From: JANWVO01 sp964458495
Lineage (GTDB): Bacteria; Acidobacteriota; Terriglobia; Bryobacterales; Bryobacteraceae
NCBI GenBank assembly: GCA_964458495.1
Contig: CAYWJB010000020.1
Span: 1 to 64,000, forward strand
DNA: 64,000 bases
Reading direction: 5' to 3'
Position numbers and translations under genes: made by a program. Of this stretch, positions 24,554-33,346 are shown piece by piece (positions within the stretch are counted from its first letter, which is position 1; the number at the start of each line of letters is the position of its first letter). Under the pieces are notes generated by a model. That model was not told the origin of the DNA. It saw nothing but the letters and a program-made list of their open reading frames with translations, and did no database searches.

Positions 24554-27307
24554 TCAGGCCGTGCGGCTGGTTTCGCCCGCCAGGCCTGCTTCTTTCGCGA
24601 TAGCCGCCTGCGCCGCCGCCAGCCGCGCAATCGGCACGCGGTACGGCGAGCAGGAGACGTAATCCATGCCGGTGTTGTAGCAGAACTCGACCGAGCTCGG
24701 CTCCCCGCCGTGTTCGCCGCAGATGCCCACTTCGAGGTCCGGCCGCGTCTTCCGGCCCATCTCGACGGCCATCTGGATCAGCTTGCCCACACCCTCGCGG
24801 TCGATCACCGCAAACGGGTCGGCCTTGAAGATCTTCTTCTCTTCGTAGTCCTTCGAAAACTTCGTATAGTCGTCGCGGGACAGGCCGAGCGTGGTCTGCG
24901 TCAGGTCGTTGGTGCCGAAGCTGAAGAACTCCGCCTCCTGAGCCACCTTGTCAGCGGTCAGGGCGGCGCGCGGGATCTCGATCATCGTGCCGATCAGGTA
25001 CTTCTGGTTCTTCAGGCCGGCTTTGCCCAGCACCTCTTCGGCCACGCGCTTCACGATCTCCTTCTGATGCTGCAGCTCTTCCAGGCTGCCGATCAGCGGG
25101 ATCATCACCTCCGGGATCACCTTCTTGCCCTTCTTCGCCACCTGCACCACGGCCTCGAAGATCGCCCGCGCCTGCATCTCGGTGATCTCCGGATACGTGA
25201 TGCCGAGCCGGCAGCCGCGGTGGCCGAGCATCGGGTTGAACTCATGCAACTGCTCCACCCGGTGCAACAGCTTCGGCAGCTCCGTCTTCAGGCTCTTCAC
25301 GTCCTTGACGAAGTTCTTGTACCGCGCCAGCATTTCGCGCTTGGTCTTCGCGTCGGCGCCCGGCAGCCGGGCAATGTCCACCATCAGCTCCTCGCGCTTC
25401 GGCACGAACTCGTGCAGCGGCGGGTCGAGCGTGCGGATCACCACCGGGTAGCCGTCCATCACATCGAACAGCCCGGCGAAGTCCTTCCTCTGCATGGGCA
25501 GGAGCTTGGCGAGCGCCTTCCGGCGGTCCTTCTCGTTGTCGGCCAGGATCATGGCCTGCACGTGCGGCAGGCGCTCCTCGGCGAAGAACATGTGCTCGGT
25601 CCGGCACAGTCCGATGCCCTCGGCGCCGAACTCCCGCGCCGCCTTCGCGTCGCGCGGAATGTCGGCGTTGGCGCGCACGCCGAACTTGCCGCGGAACTTG
25701 TCCGCCATGGCCATGAACTTCGCAAACACGGGCGAGTGCGGATCCGGCTCCTTCGTGGTGGCCTGGCCCAGGTAAACCGCGCCGGTGGTGCCGTCGATGG
25801 AAACCCAGTCGCCTTCCTGGATCGTGACCTTCTTGCCGCTCACGTCCACCACCGCGCTCTTGGCGCGCTCGTTGATGTGAATGGCGCCGCAGCCCACCAC
25901 GCAGGGCACGCCCATGCCGCGCGCCACCACCGCCGCGTGCGAACTCTTGCCGCCCACGGCCGTGAGAATGCCCTTGGCCGCGTCCATGCCGTGAATGTCG
26001 TCCGGCGTCGTCTCCTTGCGGATCAGGATCACCGGGCCCTTCTCGGACATGGTGACGGCGTCATCGGAAGTGAACGCCAGCCGTCCCACAGCCGCGCCCG
26101 GCGAAGCATCGATGCCCTGCGCCAGCTTGGTCAGCTTCTTCAGCGACGCCTGGTCGAACACCGGGTGCAACAGCTGGTCGAGCTGCGACGGCGCCACGCG
26201 CATCACCGCCGTCTTTTCATCGATCAGCCCTTCCTCCACCATGTCCACGGCGATCCGCACCGCCGCCGGCCCCGTGCGCTTGCCGTTGCGGGTCTGCAGC
26301 ATCCACAGCTTGCCTTCCTGCACCGTGAACTCGAAATCCTGCATGTCCTTGTAGTGGCGCTCCAGCATGCTGGTGATCTCCAGCAGCTGGTCATAAACGG
26401 CCGGGTTCCAGACCTTCAGCTCGCTGATCGGCTGCGGCGTCCGGATGCCCGCCACGACGTCTTCGCCCTGCGCGTTCACCAGGAATTCTCCGTAGAAAAC
26501 CTTCTCGCCGCTGCCGGGGTCGCGCGTGAAGCCGACGCCCGTGCACGAGGTGTCGCCCATGTTGCCGAACACCATCGCCTGGATGTTGCAGGCCGTGCCG
26601 AGGCGGTCGGAGATCTTCTCCATCTTGCGGTAATAGGACGCCTTCGGCGACCACCAGCTCATGAACACCGCGTTGCGCGCCAGCATGAGCTGCTCTCTCG
26701 GGTCCTGCGGGAATTCGCGCTTGGCGTATTTCCTGAAAATCTTCTTGAATTCCGCGACGATTTTCTTCAGGTCGTTGGCGTCCAGCTCGGTATCCAGCTT
26801 CACGCGCTTTTTCTTCTTGGCCTCGTCCCACACGTGGTCGAAATGCTCCATTTCGACGCCGAAGGCGACCTCGCCGAACATCTGGATGAAGCGGCGGTAG
26901 CAGTCGTAGGCGAAGCGCGGGTTGCCCGTCTTGGCCACCAGACCCTCGACGCTCTGGTCGTTCAGGCCGAGATTGAGGATCGTGTTCATCATGCCGGGCA
27001 TGGAGAACTTGGCCCCGGACCGCACGCTCACCAGCAGCGGGTCAGCGGGATCGCCCAGCTTCTTGCCCATGTAGTTCTCGAGCTTCTCCAGCGCCTGCCA
27101 GATCTGCTCGTCCACCTCCTTCGGCACCTGCTTGTCGTTGTCGAAGAAGATGTTGCAGACCTCGGTGGTAATGGTGAACCCGCCGGGGACGGGCACGCCC
27201 GCGCGGCACATCTCGGCGAGGCCTGCGCCTTTGCCGCCGAGCTCGTCGCGCATTTTGCCATTGCCCTCGGTCAGGTCCCCGCCGAAGAAATAGACGTATT
27301 TTTTCAT
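24554..27307 (-). CDS. ppdK: Pyruvate, phosphate dikinase
   Basis: PPDK reversibly makes PEP, AMP and PPi from pyruvate, ATP and phosphate. The 917 residues match the family. The N-terminal ATP-grasp domain begins FFGGDLTEGNGKMRDELGGK. The swivelling phosphohistidine domain has GGKSSHAAVVARGMG at about residue 456. The C-terminal PEP/pyruvate barrel contains FFSFGTNDLTQTTLGLSRDD and VGICGEHGG. The usual GGMTSH motif here reads GGKSSH, so the Thr that is regulated in plant enzymes is Ser. It ends the minus-strand run with glyS and has its own terminator. Confidence 0.97.
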   Translation of the reverse strand: MKKYVYFFGGDLTEGNGKMRDELGGKGAGLAEMCRAGVPVPGGFTITTEVCNIFFDNDKQVPKEVDEQIWQALEKLENYMGKKLGDPADPLLVSVRSGAKFSMPGMMNTILNLGLNDQSVEGLVAKTGNPRFAYDCYRRFIQMFGEVAFGVEMEHFDHVWDEAKKKKRVKLDTELDANDLKKIVAEFKKIFRKYAKREFPQDPREQLMLARNAVFMSWWSPKASYYRKMEKISDRLGTACNIQAMVFGNMGDTSCTGVGFTRDPGSGEKVFYGEFLVNAQGEDVVAGIRTPQPISELKVWNPAVYDQLLEITSMLERHYKDMQDFEFTVQEGKLWMLQTRNGKRTGPAAVRIAVDMVEEGLIDEKTAVMRVAPSQLDQLLHPVFDQASLKKLTKLAQGIDASPGAAVGRLAFTSDDAVTMSEKGPVILIRKETTPDDIHGMDAAKGILTAVGGKSSHAAVVARGMGVPCVVGCGAIHINERAKSAVVDVSGKKVTIQEGDWVSIDGTTGAVYLGQATTKEPDPHSPVFAKFMAMADKFRGKFGVRANADIPRDAKAAREFGAEGIGLCRTEHMFFAEERLPHVQAMILADNEKDRRKALAKLLPMQRKDFAGLFDVMDGYPVVIRTLDPPLHEFVPKREELMVDIARLPGADAKTKREMLARYKNFVKDVKSLKTELPKLLHRVEQLHEFNPMLGHRGCRLGITYPEITEMQARAIFEAVVQVAKKGKKVIPEVMIPLIGSLEELQHQKEIVKRVAEEVLGKAGLKNQKYLIGTMIEIPRAALTADKVAQEAEFFSFGTNDLTQTTLGLSRDDYTKFSKDYEEKKIFKADPFAVIDREGVGKLIQMAVEMGRKTRPDLEVGICGEHGGEPSSVEFCYNTGMDYVSCSPYRVPIARLAAAQAAIAKEAGLAGETSRTA

Positions 27308-27355
27308 AGCGCTTGATTCTCCTGGTGGATCAGCAGTTCATGATTTCCAGCAACT

Positions 27356-29428
27356 TCATTCGGTCGTTGTCGTCGTCACGATCTCCGAAAAATCGGCGAT
27401 CGAAGAAACCTCGCGGAACAGCCGCCCGATGAGGGCCAGCCGGTTGGCGCGCACCCCTTCTTCGGGGGCATTCACCAGAACCTTGTCGAAAAAGGCGTCC
27501 ACCGCGGGCCGCAGCGTGGCGACCGCCTGGAGCGCCTGGATGTAGTCTTCCGATTCGCGCAGCCGCGCCACCTCGGCCAGCACGCGCTGCGTTTCCTCGT
27601 AAAGCGCCCTTTCTTCCGGCGCCTGGAGGAGTTCCTCGCGCACCTCCCCCTCCTGCCAGCCCGCCTGCCGCAGGATGTTGCGGATGCGCTTGAAACTCGC
27701 CGCCAGCGGCTCGAAGTTTTCTGTCTGCCGCACCAGCTTCAGCGCATACAGACGCGCCTCCAGATCCGGCAGCGTCTTCCATGCGCCGGCCATCGCCGCG
27801 TTCACCTCGTCGTAGGCGAAGCCGCGGATTTCGCGGAAATAATACTGGATGCGGTCCAGCAGGAATTCCCACAGGGCCTGCGCCTGTTGCGGGCCGCAAT
27901 CGGGGAAATGGGCGCGCGTGGCTTCCATGCCCTCCTCGACGGCGCGCTTCAGGTCCACGCGCAGCCTGCCCTCGGCGAGGATCTTCACCACTCCCTGTGC
28001 GGCGCGGCGCAGCGCGAACGGGTCCTTTGATCCGCTGGGGACCAGGCCAATCGCGAAGCAGCCCTCCAGCGTGTCGAGCTTGTCCGCCACGGAAAGGATC
28101 TGCCCGTGGACGCTGCCGGGGATCGGGTCGTCCATGCTCTGCGGCTGGTAGTGTTCGTAAATCGCCTGCGCCACCTCCTCCGGCTCCCCGTCGGCGCGCG
28201 CATACAGCCCGCCCATGACACCCTGCAATTCGGGGAATTCCTTGACCATTTCGGTCATCAGGTCGACCTTGCACAGACGGGCGGCCCGCTCGGCCAGGCC
28301 GGGATCGAGGCCCAGCCAGCCGGCAAGCCGTCGCACGCCTTGCGCCACGCCCTCCGTCTTCTCTCTATACGAGCCCAGCCGCGCCTGGAAGGTCACCTGC
28401 GCCAGCGCCTCCGCGCGGCTCGCCAGCGTCCGCTGCCGGTCCACCTGCCAGAAGAAGCGCGCGTCGTTGAAGCGCGCCTCCAGCACCCGCTCGTTGCCCT
28501 TGACGACGTAGCCCTTCCGGTCCGACTTCATGTTCATGACCGCCAGGAAGCGCGGAGCCAGGCGTCCTTCCCGGTCCTGCACCGTGAAATACCGCTGATG
28601 GTGCCGCATGACCGTGGAAAGCACCTCGCGGGGCAGTTCCAGGAAGCCCTCCTCGAAACGCCCCATCACCGGCGTCGGGTACTCGGTGAGATAAACAATG
28701 TCATCGAGCAACGCCGCGTCGCGCACCCATTCCAGCCCCGTGCCCCGCAGCAGCTTCTTCACGCCTGCTTCGATCCGCGCCCTGCGCCGGGCGGCGCCCA
28801 GGATCACGCCGTTCTTTTCCAGCCGCTCCTCATAGTTCGAATGGTCGAAAACGATCTCCTTCGCACCCAGCCTGCGGTGTCCGCATGTGAGCGCGCCGGA
28901 GCGCACGCCCGCATATTCGAACTCCACCACCTGATCGCCGAACAGCGCGGCGATCCATCGCACCGGACGGATGAAAACCGGGCCCCCTTTGCCCGTCCAG
29001 TACATCGTCTTCGGCCAGGGAATCCGGTGGATGACGGCCGGCAGAATTTCTGCCAGAATGTCCCGCACAGAACGCCCTTCAATCCTTTTCAGGAATGCGA
29101 AATACTCGCCTTTGGGCGTTATTTCGACACGTAATTCCGCCACTGTGACGCCGTTTTTCCGCGCAAATCCTTGCGCCGCGCCTTCGCCGGCAGCCTTGGG
29201 CGGCCCCATCACCAGCTCCTCGCGGTCCTCCTGCCGCGCGGGCAGGTTCTCCGCGCGCAGCGCCAGCCGGCGCGGCGTCGCATCCAGCCGCAGCGGGCCG
29301 GGCTCGATCCGGTGCTCGGCGCAAAGAGTGCGGAAGATGCGCTCCATCTCGCCCAGCGCCGGCGCGATCATCCAGTGCGGGATTTCCTCCACGCCGATTT
29401 CGAACAGAAGGGGCAGCCGCTCGCTCAC
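27356..29428 (-). CDS. glyS: Glycyl-tRNA synthetase beta subunit
   Basis: This is the 690-residue beta subunit of the bacterial alpha2beta2 glycyl-tRNA synthetase, which provides tRNA binding. It begins LPLLFEIGVEEIPHWM, typical of the family, with the HD-like and B3/4 regions in the centre and an anticodon-binding DALR-type domain at the C-terminus (about 560-680). Its start overlaps the glyQ stop by four bases, consistent with coupled synthesis of the two subunits. Confidence 0.96.
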   Translation of the reverse strand: MSERLPLLFEIGVEEIPHWMIAPALGEMERIFRTLCAEHRIEPGPLRLDATPRRLALRAENLPARQEDREELVMGPPKAAGEGAAQGFARKNGVTVAELRVEITPKGEYFAFLKRIEGRSVRDILAEILPAVIHRIPWPKTMYWTGKGGPVFIRPVRWIAALFGDQVVEFEYAGVRSGALTCGHRRLGAKEIVFDHSNYEERLEKNGVILGAARRRARIEAGVKKLLRGTGLEWVRDAALLDDIVYLTEYPTPVMGRFEEGFLELPREVLSTVMRHHQRYFTVQDREGRLAPRFLAVMNMKSDRKGYVVKGNERVLEARFNDARFFWQVDRQRTLASRAEALAQVTFQARLGSYREKTEGVAQGVRRLAGWLGLDPGLAERAARLCKVDLMTEMVKEFPELQGVMGGLYARADGEPEEVAQAIYEHYQPQSMDDPIPGSVHGQILSVADKLDTLEGCFAIGLVPSGSKDPFALRRAAQGVVKILAEGRLRVDLKRAVEEGMEATRAHFPDCGPQQAQALWEFLLDRIQYYFREIRGFAYDEVNAAMAGAWKTLPDLEARLYALKLVRQTENFEPLAASFKRIRNILRQAGWQEGEVREELLQAPEERALYEETQRVLAEVARLRESEDYIQALQAVATLRPAVDAFFDKVLVNAPEEGVRANRLALIGRLFREVSSIADFSEIVTTTTTE

Positions 29429-30351
29429 GCCTGCACCTCCGCGGCCGGCTGCCGGTCCAGCAGATCCTGTTGATCCATCCAGGCCGCGGCCACCCCCACC
29501 GCCAGCTTCCGCACGCGCCCGATCACCGCCACCCGCTCGGTGACGCTGATCGCTCCGCGCGCGTCCAGCAGATTGAATGTGTGCGAGCAGTTCAGCACGT
29601 GATCATAGGCCGCCAGCAACGGAAACCGCCGCTTTTCGCCAAAGTCCCTCTCCGCGTCCAGCGCACGGTATTCGTCGATCAGCCGCTGTGCCTCGGCCTC
29701 GTGCAGATCGAACAGCTGCCACAGCATCTTCACATCGGCCTTCTCAAAGTTGTAGACCGAGAACTGCTGCTCTTCGACAAAACGCACGTCGCGGTAACTC
29801 ACGCCTTCCACCCACTCGATGTCGAACACCGACTTGCGGTCCTGCAGGAATGCCACCAGCCGCTCCAGTCCGTAAGTCAGCTCTGCCGGCACCAGATCCA
29901 GATCCACGCCTCCGCACTGCTGGAAATAGGTGAACTGCGTGATCTCCAGCCCGTCCAGCATCACCTGCCAGCCGATGCCCCACGCGCCCAGCGTCGGCGA
30001 CTCCCAGTTGTCTTCCTCAAACTTGAGATCGTGCTGGTCCAGACGGATGCCGATCGCTTCCAGCGACTCCAGGTACAGATCCATCACGTTCGCCGGCGCC
30101 GGCTTCAGAATCACCTGCAACTGGGAGTGCTTGTACAGCCGGTTCGGGTTCTCGCCGTAGCGCCCGTCGGCGGGACGCCGCGAGGGCTGCACGTAGGCCA
30201 CGTTGTAAGGCTTCGGCCCCAGCACGCGGAGGAACGTCTCCGGACACATCGTGCCGGCGCCAACCTCGACGTCGTACGGCTCCTGGATCACGCAGCCGTG
30301 CTTGGCCCAGAACCGCTTCAGCTTGAAGATTGTCTCCTGGTAGGAATCCAT
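29425..30351 (-). CDS. glyQ: Glycyl-tRNA synthetase alpha subunit
   Basis: This 308-residue class II aminoacyl-tRNA synthetase catalytic subunit carries motif 2-like and active-site sequences (CVIQEPYDVEVGAGTMCPET, then YNVAYVQPSRRPADGRYGEN) and GIGWQVMLDGLEITQFTYFQ, all family-typical. It forms a coupled pair with glyS and lies 7 bases after recO, suggesting one transcript recO-glyQ-glyS-ppdK. Confidence 0.97.
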   Translation of the reverse strand: MDSYQETIFKLKRFWAKHGCVIQEPYDVEVGAGTMCPETFLRVLGPKPYNVAYVQPSRRPADGRYGENPNRLYKHSQLQVILKPAPANVMDLYLESLEAIGIRLDQHDLKFEEDNWESPTLGAWGIGWQVMLDGLEITQFTYFQQCGGVDLDLVPAELTYGLERLVAFLQDRKSVFDIEWVEGVSYRDVRFVEEQQFSVYNFEKADVKMLWQLFDLHEAEAQRLIDEYRALDAERDFGEKRRFPLLAAYDHVLNCSHTFNLLDARGAISVTERVAVIGRVRKLAVGVAAAWMDQQDLLDRQPAAEVQA

Positions 30352-30358
30352 GCGGTGT

Positions 30359-31012
30359 TTAAAGCGCCTCCAACAGGGGGACAGTGGCGAGCCTTCGCTC
30401 GACGTGGGATTCGATCTCTCGTTGCAGGAAGCGGCGGAGCCCGGCGCCGGTGGCGCGTGTCCATTCCACCCCGGCCAGAGCTTCCACCGGCGTCACCGCC
30501 ATCGTGCGCGCCAGCTGCCGGTCCGTTTCGCCCACCTTCAGTTCGGGCTGGATGCCCGAAAGCCGCACGGCCCAGAAGGTGAAATAGGTGACCGCACGCC
30601 ACAGGGCCGCGGGGAGTGGCTCGCCGGCACCCGCGCGCAGCTCGGCCAGCACCGCGTTCAGCAGGCGGTAGAACTTTTCGTTCGGCTCGGCCGGCGGCAG
30701 CAACTGCTCGGACACCTCCGCAATGTAATCCAGCGCCACGCCCGCCTCGTAGGAGGCGGCGAGGGCGAACTGACTTTCGATCAGCTCGGCCCCGTCGAGC
30801 CGGACCAGCTCGGCGTTCTCCCGCTGGTAATACGATGCGCGCACCCGCGAGAGCCGCTCGAGAGCCGATCCGAAGGGACTTTTCATCCGGCGCGCCCGCT
30901 TGGCCGCCCCCCGCAGCTTGCCCTGATCGCGGGTGAAAAAGCTGACGATCAGGTCCCCCTCCTGGTAGGGGTAAGTGCGGAGAACGTAGGCCTCACTCGA
31001 GCGGGCCGGCAT
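30359..31012 (-). CDS. recO: DNA repair protein RecO
   Basis: RecO loads RecA with RecF/RecR at gaps. The 217-residue protein has the N-terminal OB-fold (SSEAYVLRTYPYQEGDLIVS, then GKLRGAAKRARRMKSPFG) and a helical C-terminal domain. The protein contains no Cys, so the zinc ribbon present in many RecO proteins is absent, as also in some proteobacterial forms. It is upstream of glyQ. Confidence 0.92.
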   Translation of the reverse strand: MPARSSEAYVLRTYPYQEGDLIVSFFTRDQGKLRGAAKRARRMKSPFGSALERLSRVRASYYQRENAELVRLDGAELIESQFALAASYEAGVALDYIAEVSEQLLPPAEPNEKFYRLLNAVLAELRAGAGEPLPAALWRAVTYFTFWAVRLSGIQPELKVGETDRQLARTMAVTPVEALAGVEWTRATGAGLRRFLQREIESHVERRLATVPLLEAL

Positions 31013-31076
31013 CCCTGACGCTCATGATTCCTCTTCAGGTTATCACACGCCGACGTCTCAAATGCGGATTGAAATG

Positions 31077-31913
31077 TCAGCCGGCGCGAACCGGATTTCG
31101 CAGCGTGCCGATGCCTTCGATCGTCACCTCCACCGTGCTGCCCGGCCGCATGGGGCGTGTCTGGCCCGGGGTGCCCGTGAAGATCACGTCGCCCGGCTCG
31201 AGCGTCACATATCGCGAGGCGAATTCCACGCATTCGGCGCAATCGAACAGCAGATCGGCGGTGGATTGCTGCTGGACGGTCTCTCCGTCAAAGCGGGTCA
31301 ACAACCGGAGGCCGCGTTTCGGGTCGAGCCCGGTGGCAATGGCGGGCCCCATGGGGCCGAAAGTGTCGGCTCCCTTGGCGCGCCACCATTGCATGTCGCG
31401 GTCCGGCCCGTTCTGCCAGTCGCGCTCGCTGACGTCGTTGCCGCAGGTGTGGCCGAAAATGGCCGCCTCGGCCTCTGCCCGCGATGCGCGGCGGCAGCGC
31501 CTGCCGATGACGATGACAAGCTCGCCTTCGAAATGCACGTTATGCGCATCCGGCGGGATCAGGATCGGCTCTTCCGGGTGCTGGAGGCAGGAGACCGGCT
31601 TGTAGAAGAACTCCGGCCGTTTGGGCGCAGGCGCGGCGCCAAGGTGCGAGCGGTAATTGCGGCCGACGGCCAGCACCTTGGGCGGCTCGCAAGGATACAG
31701 CAGCTTGACCGAGGCAAGCGGCAGCGGGCGCCCGGCGGGGCGGGGATCCTGGAACAGGCTGCCCGAGAGCGGCTGCACACGGTCCTGCTCGAGGCGTCCG
31801 TAGGCAGTGCGCCCCTGATGGGAGAAGCGGACGTAGAGGGCGGAGGGCGTGGGCGGCTGGGGCTGCGCGACGAAGGGTGCAGAAAGGGCGAGTTCGCGGC
31901 GGGTGAGCGGCAT
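31077..31913 (-). CDS. Fumarylacetoacetate hydrolase (FAH) family protein
   Basis: This metal-dependent C-C bond hydrolase or decarboxylase family member has 278 residues. The FAH core contains VLAVGRNYRSHL, the metal-binding ENF-like EFFYKPVSCL and VHFEGELVIVIGRRCR with acidic ligands, NDVSERDWQ, and GDVIFTGTPGQTRPMRPG near the end. The substrate is not evident from context, since it lies upstream of recO with a 64-base gap. Families include ureidoglycolate lyase and 2-keto-4-pentenoate hydratase-like enzymes. Confidence 0.88.
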   Translation of the reverse strand: MPLTRRELALSAPFVAQPQPPTPSALYVRFSHQGRTAYGRLEQDRVQPLSGSLFQDPRPAGRPLPLASVKLLYPCEPPKVLAVGRNYRSHLGAAPAPKRPEFFYKPVSCLQHPEEPILIPPDAHNVHFEGELVIVIGRRCRRASRAEAEAAIFGHTCGNDVSERDWQNGPDRDMQWWRAKGADTFGPMGPAIATGLDPKRGLRLLTRFDGETVQQQSTADLLFDCAECVEFASRYVTLEPGDVIFTGTPGQTRPMRPGSTVEVTIEGIGTLRNPVRAG

Positions 31914-31966
31914 GGCGAGGCCGATTCTATCGCAGGAGCGCGCCGCCGCCGCGCCGCACCCGATGC

Positions 31967-32130
31967 CGGCACACCCCCGAACGCCCGGCCACCGGTTCTC
32001 AACCGCGGACGCAATGCACGCCGATCACATCGCACCGAACTCTTCGCGGGTCAGAGCCGCGAACGGCGGCCGTCGTTCGCCAGAACGACGGCCAGAGTGA
32101 GCGGTTACCGCCACGGCGACACCCGCCATC
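31967..32130. repeat. Duplicated module, first copy (second at 32561-32750)
   Basis: About 41 bases starting CGGCACACCCCCGAACGCCC are identical at 31967 and 32561, apart from the far end. A second block carrying the long-stem hairpin GGCCGTCGTTC-GCCA-GAACGACGGCC and the following GTGAGCGGTTACCGCC is nearly identical at 32052 and 32672. The offsets (594 and 620) differ because the second copy carries an extra unit of a roughly 26-bp minirepeat (..TCAnAGCCGCGnAC..). Confidence 0.7.
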
Positions 32131-32303
32131 CGGCCCCCCATGCGCGGCCTCGTCGACTACGTAAACGCTGCGGCGCCCTGCGGCGCTGTAATGCGCACTC
32201 CGGGTCTGCAGCGTGTGCGGCCTGGTCGACTGCACAAACGCCACGCCACCGCCCCCCGGCAACCGCGCCGCCGGCGGCCGAACTGCCGCGCGGGCTGCGA
32301 TGC

Positions 32304-32530
32304 AACCGCTCGCTCCCGCAGCGCTTCGCGCTGCTCCGCTCGCGGCTCTGCATGCGCCGCCCAGGGAGCATCAGGTCGCGCGGGCTGCCTTGAAACCGCT
32401 CACTCCCGCGGCGCTTCGCGCTGCTCCGCTCGCGGCTCTGCATGCGCCGCCCAGGGAGCATCAGGTCGCGCGGGCTGCCTTGAAACCGCTCACTCCCGCG
32501 GCGCTTTGCGCCGCTTCGTTCGCGGCTCTG
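32304..32530. repeat. 90-bp tandem repeat, 2.5 units
   Basis: Units at 32304-32393 and 32394-32483 and the half unit 32484-32530 each combine one hairpin repeat with a 43-bp linker containing CATGCGCCGCCCAGGGAGCA. The linker is nearly identical between units and is partly recognisable again after 32944. Confidence 0.85.
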
Positions 32531-33204
32531 ACAGCGCCGGTCCTCCACCGTGCCCAAAATCGGCACACCCCCGAACGCCCGGCCACCGGTTCTCAACCGC
32601 GAATGCAATGCAGGCCGCTCTCAGTCGCGAACACGGTGCACGCGGCTCACAGCCGCGGACGCCTCGCGGTTCAGAGCCGCGAACGGCGGCCGTCGTTCGC
32701 CAGAACGACGGCCAGAGTGAGCGGTTACCGCCATGGCGACTCCCGCCATACTGACGTCCCCGCGCGGCCGCTCCGAGGGCACCGAAGACACCTCACCGCC
32801 CCCGCTGCAACCGCGCCGCCGGCGGAATGGTTGCGCGGGCTGCCTTGAAACCGCTCGCTCTCGCGGGCCTTCGGCCCGCTTCGTTCGCGCTGCGGAAAAC
32901 CGCTCACTCCCGCGGCGCTTTGCGCCGCTTCGTTCGCGGCTCTGTCCGCCGCCGCCCAGGCGGCATCAGCTGGCAACCGCTCACTCTCACGCAGCCCCCG
33001 TCACAAACAATCTCCCAAATGGAATCAGCAGGTTAACCTGTCTGGCCTTGCCCGGCCGTGCGATACTCTCTGCTGCGGGGACAAAAGTCTCTGGCCAGAG
33101 CTCCCCCGCTTGAACCGGACTGCCTCAGTAGGGCGGCCGCTTCGGCGGTTTTCCAAACCAGGCAGCCTCGCCGCTCCGGCGGCAGGATCGCGGATGTCCC
33201 AAGG

Positions 33205-33300
33205 CAAGGTGCTATTTCATCCTCCTCTTTCCTTCCCCATAACTCGTTGATTTATCTTCTTTGTACTTGCACTTCTTTTTGTCTGTGCTCTCATCCTTAC
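33205..33300. other. Low-GC pyrimidine-rich tract upstream of the recombinase gene
   Basis: This stretch is C/T-rich and clearly lower in GC than everything around it (for example cttctttgtacttgcacttc). It stands between the repeat island and the truncated recombinase gene. It may be foreign DNA brought with the recombinase, or a promoter/leader region. No gene was found in it. Confidence 0.55.
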
Positions 33301-33346
33301 CCTGGCCCAAAGGATCAGGCCAGCGACATGGCCTGGAGGCGCATGC

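Larger units (their letters stand above)
31967..32994. repeat. Repeat island: seven two-stem hairpin repeats, no genes
   Basis: The stretch from 31914 to 33346 contains no credible gene. Seven copies of the family also seen at 9-54 lie at 32052-32106, 32304-32350, 32394-32440, 32484-32530, 32672-32726, 32848-32895 and 32898-32944, in both orientations. Each has end motifs equivalent to CAGAGCCGCGA and AGCGGTT, a CCGC/GCGG outer stem, an internal loop and an inner stem of 7-11 bp. Inner stem sequences vary while remaining paired. A further half copy (aaccgctcactctc) sits at about 32975-32990. Confidence 0.8.

Noticed and set aside
24710..27316. An 868-codon plus-strand frame opposite ppdK
   Set aside because: His/Leu/Arg-rich shadow of a strongly conserved enzyme.
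31967..32994. CRISPR array
   Set aside because: Repeat spacing is irregular, repeats occur in both orientations and as tandem 90-bp units, spacers are themselves repeated, and no cas gene is nearby.
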